Origin: Acidipropionibacterium acidipropionici
GTDB taxonomy: Bacteria > Actinomycetota > Actinomycetes > Propionibacteriales > Propionibacteriaceae
Reading direction: 5' to 3'
Length of the DNA: 64,000 nt
Assembly (NCBI RefSeq): GCF_001441165.1
Contig: NZ_CP013126.1
Coordinates: 2,819,551-2,883,550, forward strand
Shown here: piece by piece, positions 38,201 to 45,726 of the stretch
How the letters are laid out: each line of letters begins with the position of its first letter
Numbering within the stretch: position 1 is the first letter of the stretch
Position numbers and translations under genes: made by a program
Notes under the pieces: generated by a model
Seen by the model: only the letters and a program-made list of their open reading frames with translations
Told to the model about the DNA's origin: nothing
The model's database searches: none

Positions 38201-38759
38201 CTCCCAGGGCCGCGAGCTGCTGGTGCTCGATCCCGACGACACCTCCCGCGAGCTCACCCGTTTCGAGTTCCCCCGTCAGACAGGGGGGCGCCGGCTGTGC
38301 GTCGCCGACTTCTTCCGCGACGCCGCCGAGGCCGCCGAGCTGGGCCCCGACGTCATCGCCTTCCAGATGGTGACGATGGGCGACGCCGTCTCCGCGGCCA
38401 CCCAGGAGCTCTTCGAGGCCGACGCCTACCGCGAGTACCTGGAGCTGCACGGCCTGTCGGTGCAGCTCACGGAGGCCCTGGCGGAGATGTGGCACCACCG
38501 GGTGCGCACGGAACTGGGCATCGCCGAGGACCATGAGGACGTCGCTGAGGCCATCGACCACCAGGCCTACCGCGGTTCCCGGTACAGTTTCGGCTACGCC
38601 GCCTGCCCGAACCTGGAGGACCGGGCCAAGGTGGCGGCGCTGCTGGACCCCTCGCGCATCGGCGTGGAGCTGTCGGAGGAGTACCAGCTGCATCCTGAGC
38701 AGTCGACCGATGCGTTCGTCCTCCATCACCCGGAGGCCAAGTACTTCAATGCGAAATGA
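35235..38759 (+). CDS. metH: Cobalamin-dependent methionine synthase
   Basis: A 1174-residue multi-domain enzyme. A homocysteine domain (LLIIDGAMGTMLQ; zinc Cys pair in VGGCCGTTPEH) is followed by a methyl-THF pterin domain (SIGERTNANGSKAFREAM), the cobalamin module with the axial-His motif DVHDIGKN (about 740), and a SAM-binding reactivation domain (about 910-1174). It regenerates methionine from homocysteine. The activation domain is preceded by a Pro/Asp-rich linker. The last 11 nt overlap the next gene. The ATG at 35235 is fixed by the -10 spacing and the family N-terminus. Confidence 0.97.
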   Translation: MTSPLRALLGSRLLIIDGAMGTMLQNVDLTMDDFAGLEGCNEILNVTRPDVVSGIHEAYLEAGADLIETNTFGVNLAALGEYDIADRITELAAAGTRLARTAADQVSTPERPRFVLGSLGPGTKLPTLGQIGFADIRDAYQLAVEAMIDEGVDAVQLETCQDLLQAKAAVIAAHRAAAARGVDLPVLVDITVETTGTMLMGSETGAALTVLESLGIDAIGMNCATGPAEMAEHLRTLSRGASVPVMCMPNAGLPEITGQGARYPLGPADITGALSDYAERFGLSVVGGCCGTTPEHIAMLADALAGRPVAGREVHHVDAVASLYNEVPLSQDTAYLSIGERTNANGSKAFREAMLAENWDECLDIAKAQTRDGAHLLDLCVDYVGRDGAADMAELSSRMATAVTLPIVLDSTEPQVLRTGLEHLAGRCIINSVNYEDGDGPDSRFARVMPLVREHGAGVVALTIDEEGQARTREWKVRVASRLIDDLTGNWGMDVGDILVDCLTFPIATGQEETRRDGIETIEAIRELKKRYPGVRTTLGVSNISFGLNPAARIVLNSVFLHEAVAAGLDSAIVHAAKIVPIDRIPDEQREVALDLVHDRRGTDAPAPRGAENYDPLTRFLELFEGVTAASMKAEREAELAAMPLLERLKQRIIDGNAKGLNEDLDEALRQKPALDIVNEDLLAGMQVVGDLFGSGRMQLPFVLQSAEVMKTAVAHLEPHMEKTDAAGKGTLVLATVKGDVHDIGKNLVDIIVSNNGYSVVNLGIKQPVQAIIEAAEGHHADAIGMSGLLVKSTMVMRDNLLELNDKGLASRYPVMLGGAALTRSFVEHDLNDLFEGDVRYAKDAFEGLRLMDAVMAVKHGVPGAALPAIKPRRVRASARPAGPDEAPDAPDVRSDVARPTPDGGVDVPAPPFWGSRVTRGIPLADITEWLDERATYVGRWGLKGSRSDGSYDRMVADVARPRLRMLLDRIRSENLGRFAVVHGFWPVISQGRELLVLDPDDTSRELTRFEFPRQTGGRRLCVADFFRDAAEAAELGPDVIAFQMVTMGDAVSAATQELFEADAYREYLELHGLSVQLTEALAEMWHHRVRTELGIAEDHEDVAEAIDHQAYRGSRYSFGYAACPNLEDRAKVAALLDPSRIGVELSEEYQLHPEQSTDAFVLHHPEAKYFNAK

Positions 38760-40353
38760 CACCCCCTCGGCGGTCCTGTGGGATTTCGACGGGACCCTCG
38801 TCGACACCGAGCCGCGCTGGATGGAGGCCGAGACGGCCATCGTCACCTCCCGAGGCGGGGCCTGGAGCGACGAGCAGGGGGTGAGCTTCATCGGCACCCC
38901 GCTGGTCGAGGTGACCACCGCCATGAGCGAGGCCCTGGAGGGGGCGATCACCCCGGCGCAGGCCGAGACCCTGCTGCTGGACCAGGTGATCGCCTACCAC
39001 CGGGAGCGCCCGGTGCCGTGGTGCCCGGGCTCCCGGGAGCTGCTGGAGGAGGTGCGGGCCGCACAGATCCCCTGCGCCCTGGTGACCGGATCGACCCGGT
39101 CGGCGATCGAACCGCTGCTGGAGCACTTCCCCGAGGGCCTCTTCGACACCGTCATCACCTACGACGACCTGCCCCCCGAGCAGAACAAGCCGGCCCCGCA
39201 GCCCTATCTGCTGGCGGCATCGCGGCTGGGGGTCGACGCCGCCGACTGCCTGGTCATCGAGGACTCCGCCTCGGGCGCCCGGGCCGGCAACGGGGCGGGG
39301 GCCACCGTGGTGGCCCTCGACGGGCCCGCCACGCCGCCGCCGGCCCCCGACCGGGTGCACGTGCACAACCTGTCGGGCATCCGCCTGCCCGATCTGGTGA
39401 AGCTGTGGAACCTGGCTCACCAGCCTGCCGCCGCCCCGGCCCAGGGGGGCGGGGGAGTGCTGCGCCCCGGCGAGCGGGTCACCCTCACCGATCCGAAGGG
39501 CCGGCGTCATTCGCTGGTGCTGGTCGAGGGCGGGGTCTTCCACACCACCAAGGGGGCGGTGCGCCACGACGACCTCATCGGAGGCCCCCAGGGGGTCGTG
39601 GTCACCTCGGCCGGGGGGATGGACTTCCTGGCGATGCGCCCCATCCTCTCCGAGTTCACCGTGACGATGCCCCGCGAGGCCGCCGTGGTGTACCCGAAGG
39701 AGGCCGCCCAGATCGTGATGTGGGCCGACATCTTCCCCGGGGCCCGGGTGCTGGAGGCCGGCGTGGGATCGGGCGGACTCACGATTCCGCTGCTGCGGGC
39801 CATCGGCCCGCACGGACGGCTCACCTCCTACGAGCGACGCCCCGAGTTCGCCGAGGTGGCGCGGACCAATGTGGAGGCCTTCTACGGCCGCCTGCCGCAG
39901 AACTGGCGGGTGGAGCTGGCCGATCTGGCCACCGACATCTCACCCGAGCCGGTGGACCGGGCGGTGCTGGACATGCTGGCCCCCTGGGAGTGCGTGGAGG
40001 TGGTCGGCGATGTGCTGGTGCCCGGCGGGGTGCTGTGCTGCTATGTGGCCACCACCACGCAGATGGGCCGGGTGATGGACACCCTGCGGGCCGCCGGGGG
40101 ATGGACCGAGCCGCAGGCCACCGAGACGACGGTGCGCGACTGGCACGCCGAAGGGCTGGCGATCCGCCCCTCCCACGGCGCCACCGGACACACCGGCTTC
40201 CTGGTCATCGCCCGCCGGCTGGCCCCCGGCGTCACGGCCCCGATGCGCAAGCGGCGCCCCGCCCCGGGGGCCTACGGGCCCGACTATCACGGCCCCCGGC
40301 CGCGCAACATCTCCGAGCACGACCAGTGGCGTCCTGCCAAGGAGGACCGCTGA
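38749..40353 (+). CDS. trmI: HAD-type phosphatase fused to tRNA m1A58 methyltransferase (TrmI)
   Basis: One 534-residue frame with two enzyme domains. Residues 1 to about 225 are a HAD hydrolase (WDFDGTLVDTE nucleophile motif, VTGSTRS, NKPAPQPY, VIEDSASG). Residues about 237-534 are a TrmI-like SAM methyltransferase (GERVTLTDPKGRRHSLVL, VLEAGVGSGGLTIPLL, DRAVLDMLAPWE). TrmI methylates A58 in the tRNA T-loop; the HAD substrate is unknown. A Pro/Ala/Gly linker (AAAPAQGGGG) joins them. An in-frame GTG at 39457 after a G-rich, SD-like run could also yield TrmI alone. The frame overlaps metH by 11 nt. Confidence 0.88.
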   Translation: MRNDTPSAVLWDFDGTLVDTEPRWMEAETAIVTSRGGAWSDEQGVSFIGTPLVEVTTAMSEALEGAITPAQAETLLLDQVIAYHRERPVPWCPGSRELLEEVRAAQIPCALVTGSTRSAIEPLLEHFPEGLFDTVITYDDLPPEQNKPAPQPYLLAASRLGVDAADCLVIEDSASGARAGNGAGATVVALDGPATPPPAPDRVHVHNLSGIRLPDLVKLWNLAHQPAAAPAQGGGGVLRPGERVTLTDPKGRRHSLVLVEGGVFHTTKGAVRHDDLIGGPQGVVVTSAGGMDFLAMRPILSEFTVTMPREAAVVYPKEAAQIVMWADIFPGARVLEAGVGSGGLTIPLLRAIGPHGRLTSYERRPEFAEVARTNVEAFYGRLPQNWRVELADLATDISPEPVDRAVLDMLAPWECVEVVGDVLVPGGVLCCYVATTTQMGRVMDTLRAAGGWTEPQATETTVRDWHAEGLAIRPSHGATGHTGFLVIARRLAPGVTAPMRKRRPAPGAYGPDYHGPRPRNISEHDQWRPAKEDR

Positions 40354-40356
40354 GCC

Positions 40357-40767
40357 TCAGGTCTGCTCGCGGTGGTGGCGCCGGATCCCGGCCAGCAGCC
40401 GCCAGCCGATGAGGAAGACGGCCAGGAAGACCGCAGCGACGATGATGAAGGACTGGGCGACGCCCTGATCGGTGAACCGGCGCGTCACCATGCCGATCAC
40501 CAGGGTGGAGCCCCACACCACCAGTCCGGCCCGCCATCGGGCCGCCGGCAGCCCGGCCAGCACCACGATCATCCAGCCCACCACCAGCCCCACGAGGAAG
40601 GGGATCGCGGTGCGCACCAGCCCGCCGGGGCTCAACGGCTCCTGGTGGCTGGCCCGCCCGATGAACACGAAGAGGCCGACGAAGATGACATCCATCACGA
40701 CGGCCAGCCTCACCTGCCCCGAGGCGGTGCGGGAGAGGCCGGCGTGGGAGGGCGGGTGGTCAGTCAC
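40357..40767 (-). CDS. DUF3054 family membrane protein
   Basis: A 136-residue protein with four hydrophobic segments (LAVVMDVIFVGLFVFIG, AIPFLVGLVVGWMIVVLAG, VVWGSTLVIGMV, FIIVAAVFLAVFLIGW) and the short loops typical of DUF3054, which is common in actinobacteria. Function unknown. It starts with GTG, and TAAGAT lies 7 nt upstream (leaderless). It stands convergent to trmI, with 3 nt between stops, and divergent from prcB, in the interval where mpa/dop/pup are often found. Confidence 0.82.
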   Translation of the reverse strand: MTDHPPSHAGLSRTASGQVRLAVVMDVIFVGLFVFIGRASHQEPLSPGGLVRTAIPFLVGLVVGWMIVVLAGLPAARWRAGLVVWGSTLVIGMVTRRFTDQGVAQSFIIVAAVFLAVFLIGWRLLAGIRRHHREQT

Positions 40768-40774
40768 CCTTCAG

Positions 40775-40780
40775 ATCTTA
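40775..40780 (-). promoter_or_regulatory. -10 box (TAAGAT) for leaderless DUF3054 gene
   Basis: Minus-strand TAAGAT ends 7 nt before the GTG at 40767. Confidence 0.55.
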
Positions 40781-40807
40781 CGGTCGGCGTCCCGCGATGA
40801 CGTCGGC

Positions 40808-40813
40808 TACCCT
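40808..40813 (+). promoter_or_regulatory. Possible -10 box (TACCCT) for prcB–prcA
   Basis: TANNNT hexamer about 55 nt before the prcB ATG at 40869. A strong AGGAGGAG ribosome site lies between them. Confidence 0.4.
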
Positions 40814-40868
40814 TGATCGCGGCATGGTCGGCGGGAGCCGCGTGCCGGCCGCGAGCAGAAGGAGGAGC

Positions 40869-41684
40869 ATGTCGCAATCGTGGGGAATCGGGCTGAGCCA
40901 GCCCTATCTGAGCGCCGCGTCGGACTCGTTCACCGAGTTCGCCCGCCAGGTGGCCCCCGACCTGCTGCCGCCCTCCAAGATCGATGCCACCCTTCCCGAG
41001 CTGTTGCGCCACGGCACGACGATCGTGGCGATGAAGTACTCCTCGGGGGTCGTGGTGGCCGGCGACCGACGGGCCACCATGGGCACCGTCATCGCCCAGC
41101 GCGACATCGAGAAGGTCTTCGGCGCCGATGACACCTCGGTCATCGGGGTGGCCGGCGCGGCCGGGCTCGCCGTCGAGATGGTGCGCCTGTTCCAGACCGA
41201 GCTGGAGCACTACGAGAAGATCGAGGGACGCCCCCTCAGCCTCGACGGCAGGGCCGCCCGGCTGGCCACCCTGGTGCGCAGCAACATCGGGATGGCGGTC
41301 CAGGGGATCGCCGTGACGCCGATCTTCGCCGGCTGGGACGTTGTGCGCCACTCCGGGCGCATCTTCTCCTACGACGGCACCGGCGGGCGCTACGAGGAGC
41401 ACGCCTACTGCGCCACCGGATCCGGCGCCATCTTCGCCAAGGCGTCGTTGAAGAAGCTGCACCGCATCGACATGGACCGCCAGGAGGCCGTGCGCGTCGC
41501 CGTGCGCTCGATCTACGACGCCGCCGACGACGACATCGCCACCGCCGGCCCCGACCTGGCCCGCGGCATCTATCCGGTCGTCATGGTGGCCGATCAGGAC
41601 GGCGTGGCACGCATCTCCACCGACAACGTGGCCCTGGTGGCCAAGCGGATCGTCGACGAGATCACCGCCGACAACCAGTCCTGA
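40869..41684 (+). CDS. prcB: 20S proteasome beta subunit
   Basis: A 271-residue beta-type subunit. A 49-residue propeptide ends LPELLRHG; cleavage before Thr50 gives the mature N-terminus TTIVAMKYSSGVVVAGDRRAT with the catalytic Thr nucleophile, and Lys and Asp in the expected places. It forms the inner rings of the 20S core. AGGAGGAG precedes the ATG; an ATG at 40797 is not supported. prcA follows after 70 nt. No pup, dop, mpa or pafA gene is present in this window. Confidence 0.95.
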   Translation: MSQSWGIGLSQPYLSAASDSFTEFARQVAPDLLPPSKIDATLPELLRHGTTIVAMKYSSGVVVAGDRRATMGTVIAQRDIEKVFGADDTSVIGVAGAAGLAVEMVRLFQTELEHYEKIEGRPLSLDGRAARLATLVRSNIGMAVQGIAVTPIFAGWDVVRHSGRIFSYDGTGGRYEEHAYCATGSGAIFAKASLKKLHRIDMDRQEAVRVAVRSIYDAADDDIATAGPDLARGIYPVVMVADQDGVARISTDNVALVAKRIVDEITADNQS

Positions 41685-41715
41685 TCCGTCAGATCAGAAA
41701 CAGCCTGAAGCAGGA

Positions 41716-41738
41716 GGCCCGCGCACCCGGTGCGGGCC
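41716..41738 (+). promoter_or_regulatory. Hairpin between prcB and prcA
   Basis: A 7-bp stem (41716-41722 with 41732-41738) with a partly self-complementary loop, placed directly before the GGGAGGA ribosome site of prcA. It could tune alpha/beta stoichiometry; this is inference from position only. Confidence 0.4.
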
Positions 41739-41754
41739 GGGAGGAACACGAAAC

Positions 41755-42444
41755 ATGAGCATGCCGGCATACGTCTCCCCGGACCAGTTGATGAGGGACC
41801 GGGCCGACTATGCCCGCCGGGGAGTGACCCGGGGCCGCGCGGTCGTGGTGGCGCGCTGCGCCGACGCCATCATCATGGTCGCCGAGAATCCCTCCCGGAC
41901 GCTGCGCAAGACCTCCGAGATCCACGACCGGATCGGATTCGCCGCGGTGGGCCGCTACCACGAGTTCGAGCGGCTGCGGGTCGCGGGGATCCGCGAGGCC
42001 GACCTGCGCGCCTACGCCTACGACCACCTCGACGTCACCGCCCTGGGACTGGTGGGCACCTACTCCCAGGTGCTCGGCTCCATCTACTCCAACCCGGCCG
42101 AGAAGCCCTACGAGGTGGAGATCGCGGTGGCCGAGCTCGGCCTGGTGCCCTCGAGGGACCGGATCTACAAGATCTCCTTCGACGGCTCGGTGACCGACGG
42201 CACCGCCCCGACGGTGCTGGGCGCCCTGAGCCCCGACCGGATCGATACCCTCAACGAGTTCCTCACCGAGACCTCGCCCCTCGACGAGGCGGTCCGCTGC
42301 GCGGCGGCGGCTCTCAGCGCCTCCTCCGATCCCGACCCCGATGAGCTCGAGGTCTCCCTGCTGGACCGTCGCACCGGCGGGCGGCGCACCTTCCGCCGGC
42401 TGAGCCAGACCCAGATCCAGGCCTTCTGGAAGGATCCGGCGTGA
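41755..42444 (+). CDS. prcA: 20S proteasome alpha subunit
   Basis: A 229-residue alpha-type subunit with the actinobacterial N-terminal gate and helix H0 (YVSPDQLMRDRADYARRG), then MVAENPSRTLRKTSEIHDRIGFAAVGRYHEFERLR. It forms the outer rings of the core and docks the Mpa/ARC ATPase. The GGGAGGA site is about 9 nt upstream. The next gene, tyrA, overlaps it by 4 nt (GTGA), so core-proteasome and tyrosine genes share a transcript. PafA, which often follows prcA, is absent. Confidence 0.95.
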   Translation: MSMPAYVSPDQLMRDRADYARRGVTRGRAVVVARCADAIIMVAENPSRTLRKTSEIHDRIGFAAVGRYHEFERLRVAGIREADLRAYAYDHLDVTALGLVGTYSQVLGSIYSNPAEKPYEVEIAVAELGLVPSRDRIYKISFDGSVTDGTAPTVLGALSPDRIDTLNEFLTETSPLDEAVRCAAAALSASSDPDPDELEVSLLDRRTGGRRTFRRLSQTQIQAFWKDPA

Positions 42445-43535
42445 CCCCTCCACCTCCCGCGGATCCCCGCGATCTCGATCGCCTCGGCCCCGTCCTCATC
42501 GTCGGTGCCGGTCTGATCGGCGCCTCCATCGGATGCGCCCTCACCAGCCAGGGCGTCGAGGTGCACCTGTCCGACCTGTCCCCGGCCAACGCCATCGTCG
42601 CCTCCAGTCGTGGCGCAGGGGCCCTGGAGCAGCTCGCTCCGTCGACCTACCGGCTGGTGATCGTCGCGACCCCGCCCACCGCCGTCGCCGCCATCGTGGC
42701 CGACCGGCTCCGCCGCCACCCCAACGCCGTCGTCACCGACGTGGCCTCGGTCAAGGAGTCGGTCCTCGAAGAACTGGAGGCCACCGGCGCCGACCTGTCG
42801 CGCTACGTCGGCTCCCACCCCATGTCGGGCACCCAGTTCACCGGCCCGATCACCGCGGCCCCCGAACTCTTCGTCGACCGCACCTGGGTGGTGACCCCGC
42901 GGCCCGACAACTCTCCGACCACCGTGGAGAGGGTGCGACGCCTGGCCCGGGTCTGCGGGGCCAGGGTGGTGACCCTGGGCGCCCACGAGCACGACACGGC
43001 CGTCGCCGAGGTCTCCCATCTGCCACACCTCATGAGCATCCTCACCGGCGCCAACCTGCGCCACGCCGAACCGGCCCACCTGGCCCTGGCGGGCGGCGGT
43101 ATCCGCGACGTCACCCGGGTGGCGCGCTCCCAGACCGGGATGTGGCGCCAGATCCTCACCGCCAACCGGACGGCGGTGCGCCATCAGCTCGAGGGGGTCC
43201 GCGAGGACCTGGACACCCTGCTGGGCGTCCTCGACGACCCCGACGAGCTCGAGGACTTCCTCAAGATGGGCCGCACCGGCGCCAGATCGCTGGGCGGCAA
43301 GCACGGCCGCGAGGTCACCGACACGGTCTCGGTCATCGTGGAGATCCCCGACTCCCCGGGCGCCCTGGCACGGCTCTTCGCGGACGTCGAGCACGCCGGC
43401 GTCAACGTCGAGGACCTGTCTGTGGAGCACGACAGGTCCAGGGACGCCGGATTCCTGTCCATCGACGTGGAGCCCGGCCGCGCCGGCGACCTGCGCGCCT
43501 GGATGAAGGACCACGGCTGGGGCCTGCGCTCCTGA
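42441..43535 (+). CDS. tyrA: Prephenate dehydrogenase with C-terminal ACT domain
   Basis: A 364-residue protein. The Rossmann domain has GAGLIGASIG (about 22-31), TDVASVKESV and the catalytic-His region SHPMSGTQFTG. A helical dimerisation domain follows, then an ACT domain (about 293-364, DTVSVIVEIPDSPGALARLFADV). It makes 4-hydroxyphenylpyruvate for tyrosine, and the ACT domain suggests feedback by tyrosine. It starts at GTG in a 4-nt overlap with prcA. It links to the shikimate genes at 12.5-16.2 kb. Confidence 0.93.
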   Translation: MTPPPPADPRDLDRLGPVLIVGAGLIGASIGCALTSQGVEVHLSDLSPANAIVASSRGAGALEQLAPSTYRLVIVATPPTAVAAIVADRLRRHPNAVVTDVASVKESVLEELEATGADLSRYVGSHPMSGTQFTGPITAAPELFVDRTWVVTPRPDNSPTTVERVRRLARVCGARVVTLGAHEHDTAVAEVSHLPHLMSILTGANLRHAEPAHLALAGGGIRDVTRVARSQTGMWRQILTANRTAVRHQLEGVREDLDTLLGVLDDPDELEDFLKMGRTGARSLGGKHGREVTDTVSVIVEIPDSPGALARLFADVEHAGVNVEDLSVEHDRSRDAGFLSIDVEPGRAGDLRAWMKDHGWGLRS

Positions 43536-43587
43536 GCCGTCTCCTGCTCTCACAGATCAAGTGCCGCCCGCCCAGAATGGAGATCCC

Positions 43588-44304
43588 ATGCGCGCCCGAC
43601 CGTCCTCGAACCCGCCAGCCCCCTCCGAGCTGGTGATCGCCATCGACGGGCCGAGCGGGGTGGGGAAGTCCACCACCTCCAGGGCACTTGCCGAGAGGCT
43701 CGGCCTGGCCCACCTGGACACCGGCTCCATGTACCGGGCCGCGGCCGCAGCAGTGGTGGGTCGCGGCGTCGATCCGGTCGCCGACCCGCAGGCCGTCATC
43801 GACCTGGTGCGCGACGCCCGCCTCGAGGTGAGCACCGTCCCCGGCCACGACCGGGTGGCCATCGGCGGCGTCGACGTCACCGCCAGGATCCGCGAACCCG
43901 AGATCAGCGCCGTGGTCTCGAAGGTCTCCACCATCCAGCCGGTGCGCGACCTTCTCATCGAACGGATGAGGCAGCTGGTGGCGCAGTGCGGGCGAAGGAT
44001 CGTGGTGGAGGGCCGCGACATCACCACGGTGGTGTGCCCCGACGCCGAGGTGCGGGTGCTGCTGGTCGCCGACCCGGCGGTGCGGGTGGCCCGCCGCAGC
44101 GCCGAGCTCAAGGGGGCGGTGAGCCGGGGCCAGGTGGCCGATCAGGTGATCCGGCGAGACCACGACGACTCCGCCGTGGCATCATTCGAGGCGCCGGCCC
44201 CCGGCGTGACGGTGATCGACTCGACGAGTCTGACGCCCGAGCAGGTGGTCGCGGCCGTCATCGATCTGGTGCCGGCCGGTGGACAGACGAGGAGCCGAAC
44301 ATGA
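43588..44304 (+). CDS. cmk: Cytidylate kinase
   Basis: A 238-residue NMP kinase: P-loop [31 protein letters not shown]-binding motif, [13 protein letters not shown] and RRSAEL. It phosphorylates CMP/dCMP. The ATG at 43588 has TGGAGAT upstream. An in-frame GTG at 43561 is less likely. The stop overlaps the der ATG by 4 nt; cmk–der is a conserved actinobacterial pair. Confidence 0.95.
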   Translation: MRARPSSNPPAPSELVIAIDGPSGVGKSTTSRALAERLGLAHLDTGSMYRAAAAAVVGRGVDPVADPQAVIDLVRDARLEVSTVPGHDRVAIGGVDVTARIREPEISAVVSKVSTIQPVRDLLIERMRQLVAQCGRRIVVEGRDITTVVCPDAEVRVLLVADPAVRVARRSAELKGAVSRGQVADQVIRRDHDDSAVASFEAPAPGVTVIDSTSLTPEQVVAAVIDLVPAGGQTRSRT

Positions 44305-45656
44305 CGCAGCAGGATTCCCCGACGGCCGAGGAGACTCTCCCCAGGCCGGTGGTGGCGGTGGTCGGACGGCCCAATGTCGGCAAGTCCACCCTGGTGAACC
44401 GCATCCTGGGACGCCGCGAGGCCGTCGTCCAGGACGTCCCCGGGGTGACCCGCGACCGGGTCTCCTACGACGCCGAATGGTCGGGCCGAGACTTCGTGCT
44501 CGTCGACACCGGAGGCTGGGCCTCCGACGCCACCGGCATGGCCGCCCGGATCGCCGAGCAGGCCGAACTGGCGATCTCCACCGCCGACGTCGTCCTGCTG
44601 GTCGTCGACGCCACCGTCGGCACCACCGACGAGGACGAGGCCGTGGTGCGGGTGCTGCGGCGCTCCAACAAGCCGGTGGTACTGGCCGCCAACAAGGTCG
44701 ACGACGCCCGCGGCGAGATCGAGGCCGCCACGATGTGGAACCTGGGACTGGGGGAGCCCTTCCCCGTCTCGGCGATCCACGGACGCGGATCCGGCGACCT
44801 GCTGGACGCCCTCATCGCCGTGCTGCCCGACCGTCCGTCCTCCGAGCCGCAGCCCGGCGGGCCGCGCCGGGTGGCGATCGTCGGCAAGCCCAACGTCGGC
44901 AAGTCCTCCCTGCTCAACAGGCTGGCCCGCACCGACCGGTCGGTGGTCTCCGACATCTCGGGCACCACCGTCGACCCGGTCGACGAGCTGGTCACCGTGG
45001 GGCGCACCGTCTACCAGTTCATCGACACCGCCGGGCTGCGCAAACGCGTCAAGGAGGCCTCGGGACACGAGTATTACGCCTCGCTGCGCACCCAGTCGGC
45101 CATCGAGCGGGCCGAGGTGTGCGTCGTCATCATCGACGCCTCAGAGCCGGTCAGCGACCAGGACCTGCGCATCCTCACCATGGTGCGCGAGGCCGGCCGG
45201 GCCATGGTGGTGGCCTACAACAAGTGGGATCTCACCGACGAGGAGCGCCGCTACTACCTGGAACGCGAGGTCGACCGGGACGTGCAGGCCTTCGCCTGGG
45301 CGCCGAGGGTCAACATCTCGGCGCTGTCGGGACGCAACGTCGACCGCCTCGGCAAGGCCATCGAGACCGCCCTGGAGGGCTGGGAGACCCGCATCTCCAC
45401 CGGCAAGCTCAACGCCTTCCTCGGGCGCCTGACGGCCGCCCACCCGCACCCGGTGCGCAGCGGCAAGCAACCGCGCATCCTCTTCGGCACCCAGGCCCAC
45501 AACTGCCCGCCGACCTTCGCGCTGTTCACCTCCGGGATCATGGACCAGGGCTACGTCCGGTTCATCGAGAGGCGGCTGCGCGAGGACTTCGGATTCACCG
45601 GGACGCCGGTGCAGGTGGAGATCCGCCCTCGGGAGAAGCGCGGGAAGAAGGGCTGA
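44301..45656 (+). CDS. der: Ribosome-associated GTPase Der (EngA)
   Basis: A 451-residue double GTPase: G1 motifs GRPNVGKST (about 24-32) and GKPNVGKSS (about 195-203), G3 DTGGW and DTAGL, G4 NKVD and NKWD, and a C-terminal KH-like domain ending REKRGKKG. It acts in 50S subunit assembly. GACGAGGAG precedes the ATG, which overlaps cmk (ATGA). Confidence 0.97.
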   Translation: MTQQDSPTAEETLPRPVVAVVGRPNVGKSTLVNRILGRREAVVQDVPGVTRDRVSYDAEWSGRDFVLVDTGGWASDATGMAARIAEQAELAISTADVVLLVVDATVGTTDEDEAVVRVLRRSNKPVVLAANKVDDARGEIEAATMWNLGLGEPFPVSAIHGRGSGDLLDALIAVLPDRPSSEPQPGGPRRVAIVGKPNVGKSSLLNRLARTDRSVVSDISGTTVDPVDELVTVGRTVYQFIDTAGLRKRVKEASGHEYYASLRTQSAIERAEVCVVIIDASEPVSDQDLRILTMVREAGRAMVVAYNKWDLTDEERRYYLEREVDRDVQAFAWAPRVNISALSGRNVDRLGKAIETALEGWETRISTGKLNAFLGRLTAAHPHPVRSGKQPRILFGTQAHNCPPTFALFTSGIMDQGYVRFIERRLREDFGFTGTPVQVEIRPREKRGKKG

Positions 45657-45692
45657 CATCGCCCCGTCCCACTTCAGGTTATAGGCCATCGG

Positions 45693-45712
45693 GGGGCTTG
45701 CCGCAAGGCCCC
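45693..45712 (+). promoter_or_regulatory. Rifamycin-associated-element-like palindrome upstream of helR
   Basis: GGGGCTTGCCGCAAGGCCCC is an imperfect inverted repeat ending 14 nt before the helR ATG. It closely resembles the roughly 19-bp rifamycin-associated element (RAE) reported upstream of rifamycin-inducible resistance genes (rph, helR and others) in actinobacteria. The match is from memory of the published consensus, not from a search. TTATAG just upstream (about 45680) may contribute to a promoter, but no clean -10 is visible. Confidence 0.7.
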
Positions 45713-45726
45713 GGTGCCGGCGCACA

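Noticed and set aside
35025-38951. Very long open frame (over 1300 codons) antisense to metH, and similar long antisense frames over aspS, alaS, aroC, hsdM and hsdR
   Set aside because: High GC at third codon positions leaves few stops on the opposite strand; products are Gly/Ala/Val/Asp low-complexity with no domains, while the sense frames encode clear enzymes.
40797-40868. Upstream ATG start for prcB, or a hidden pup gene before prcB
   Set aside because: The ATG at 40869 has AGGAGGAG and gives a normal propeptide; no short frame ending in a Gly-Gly-Gln/Glu tail is present.
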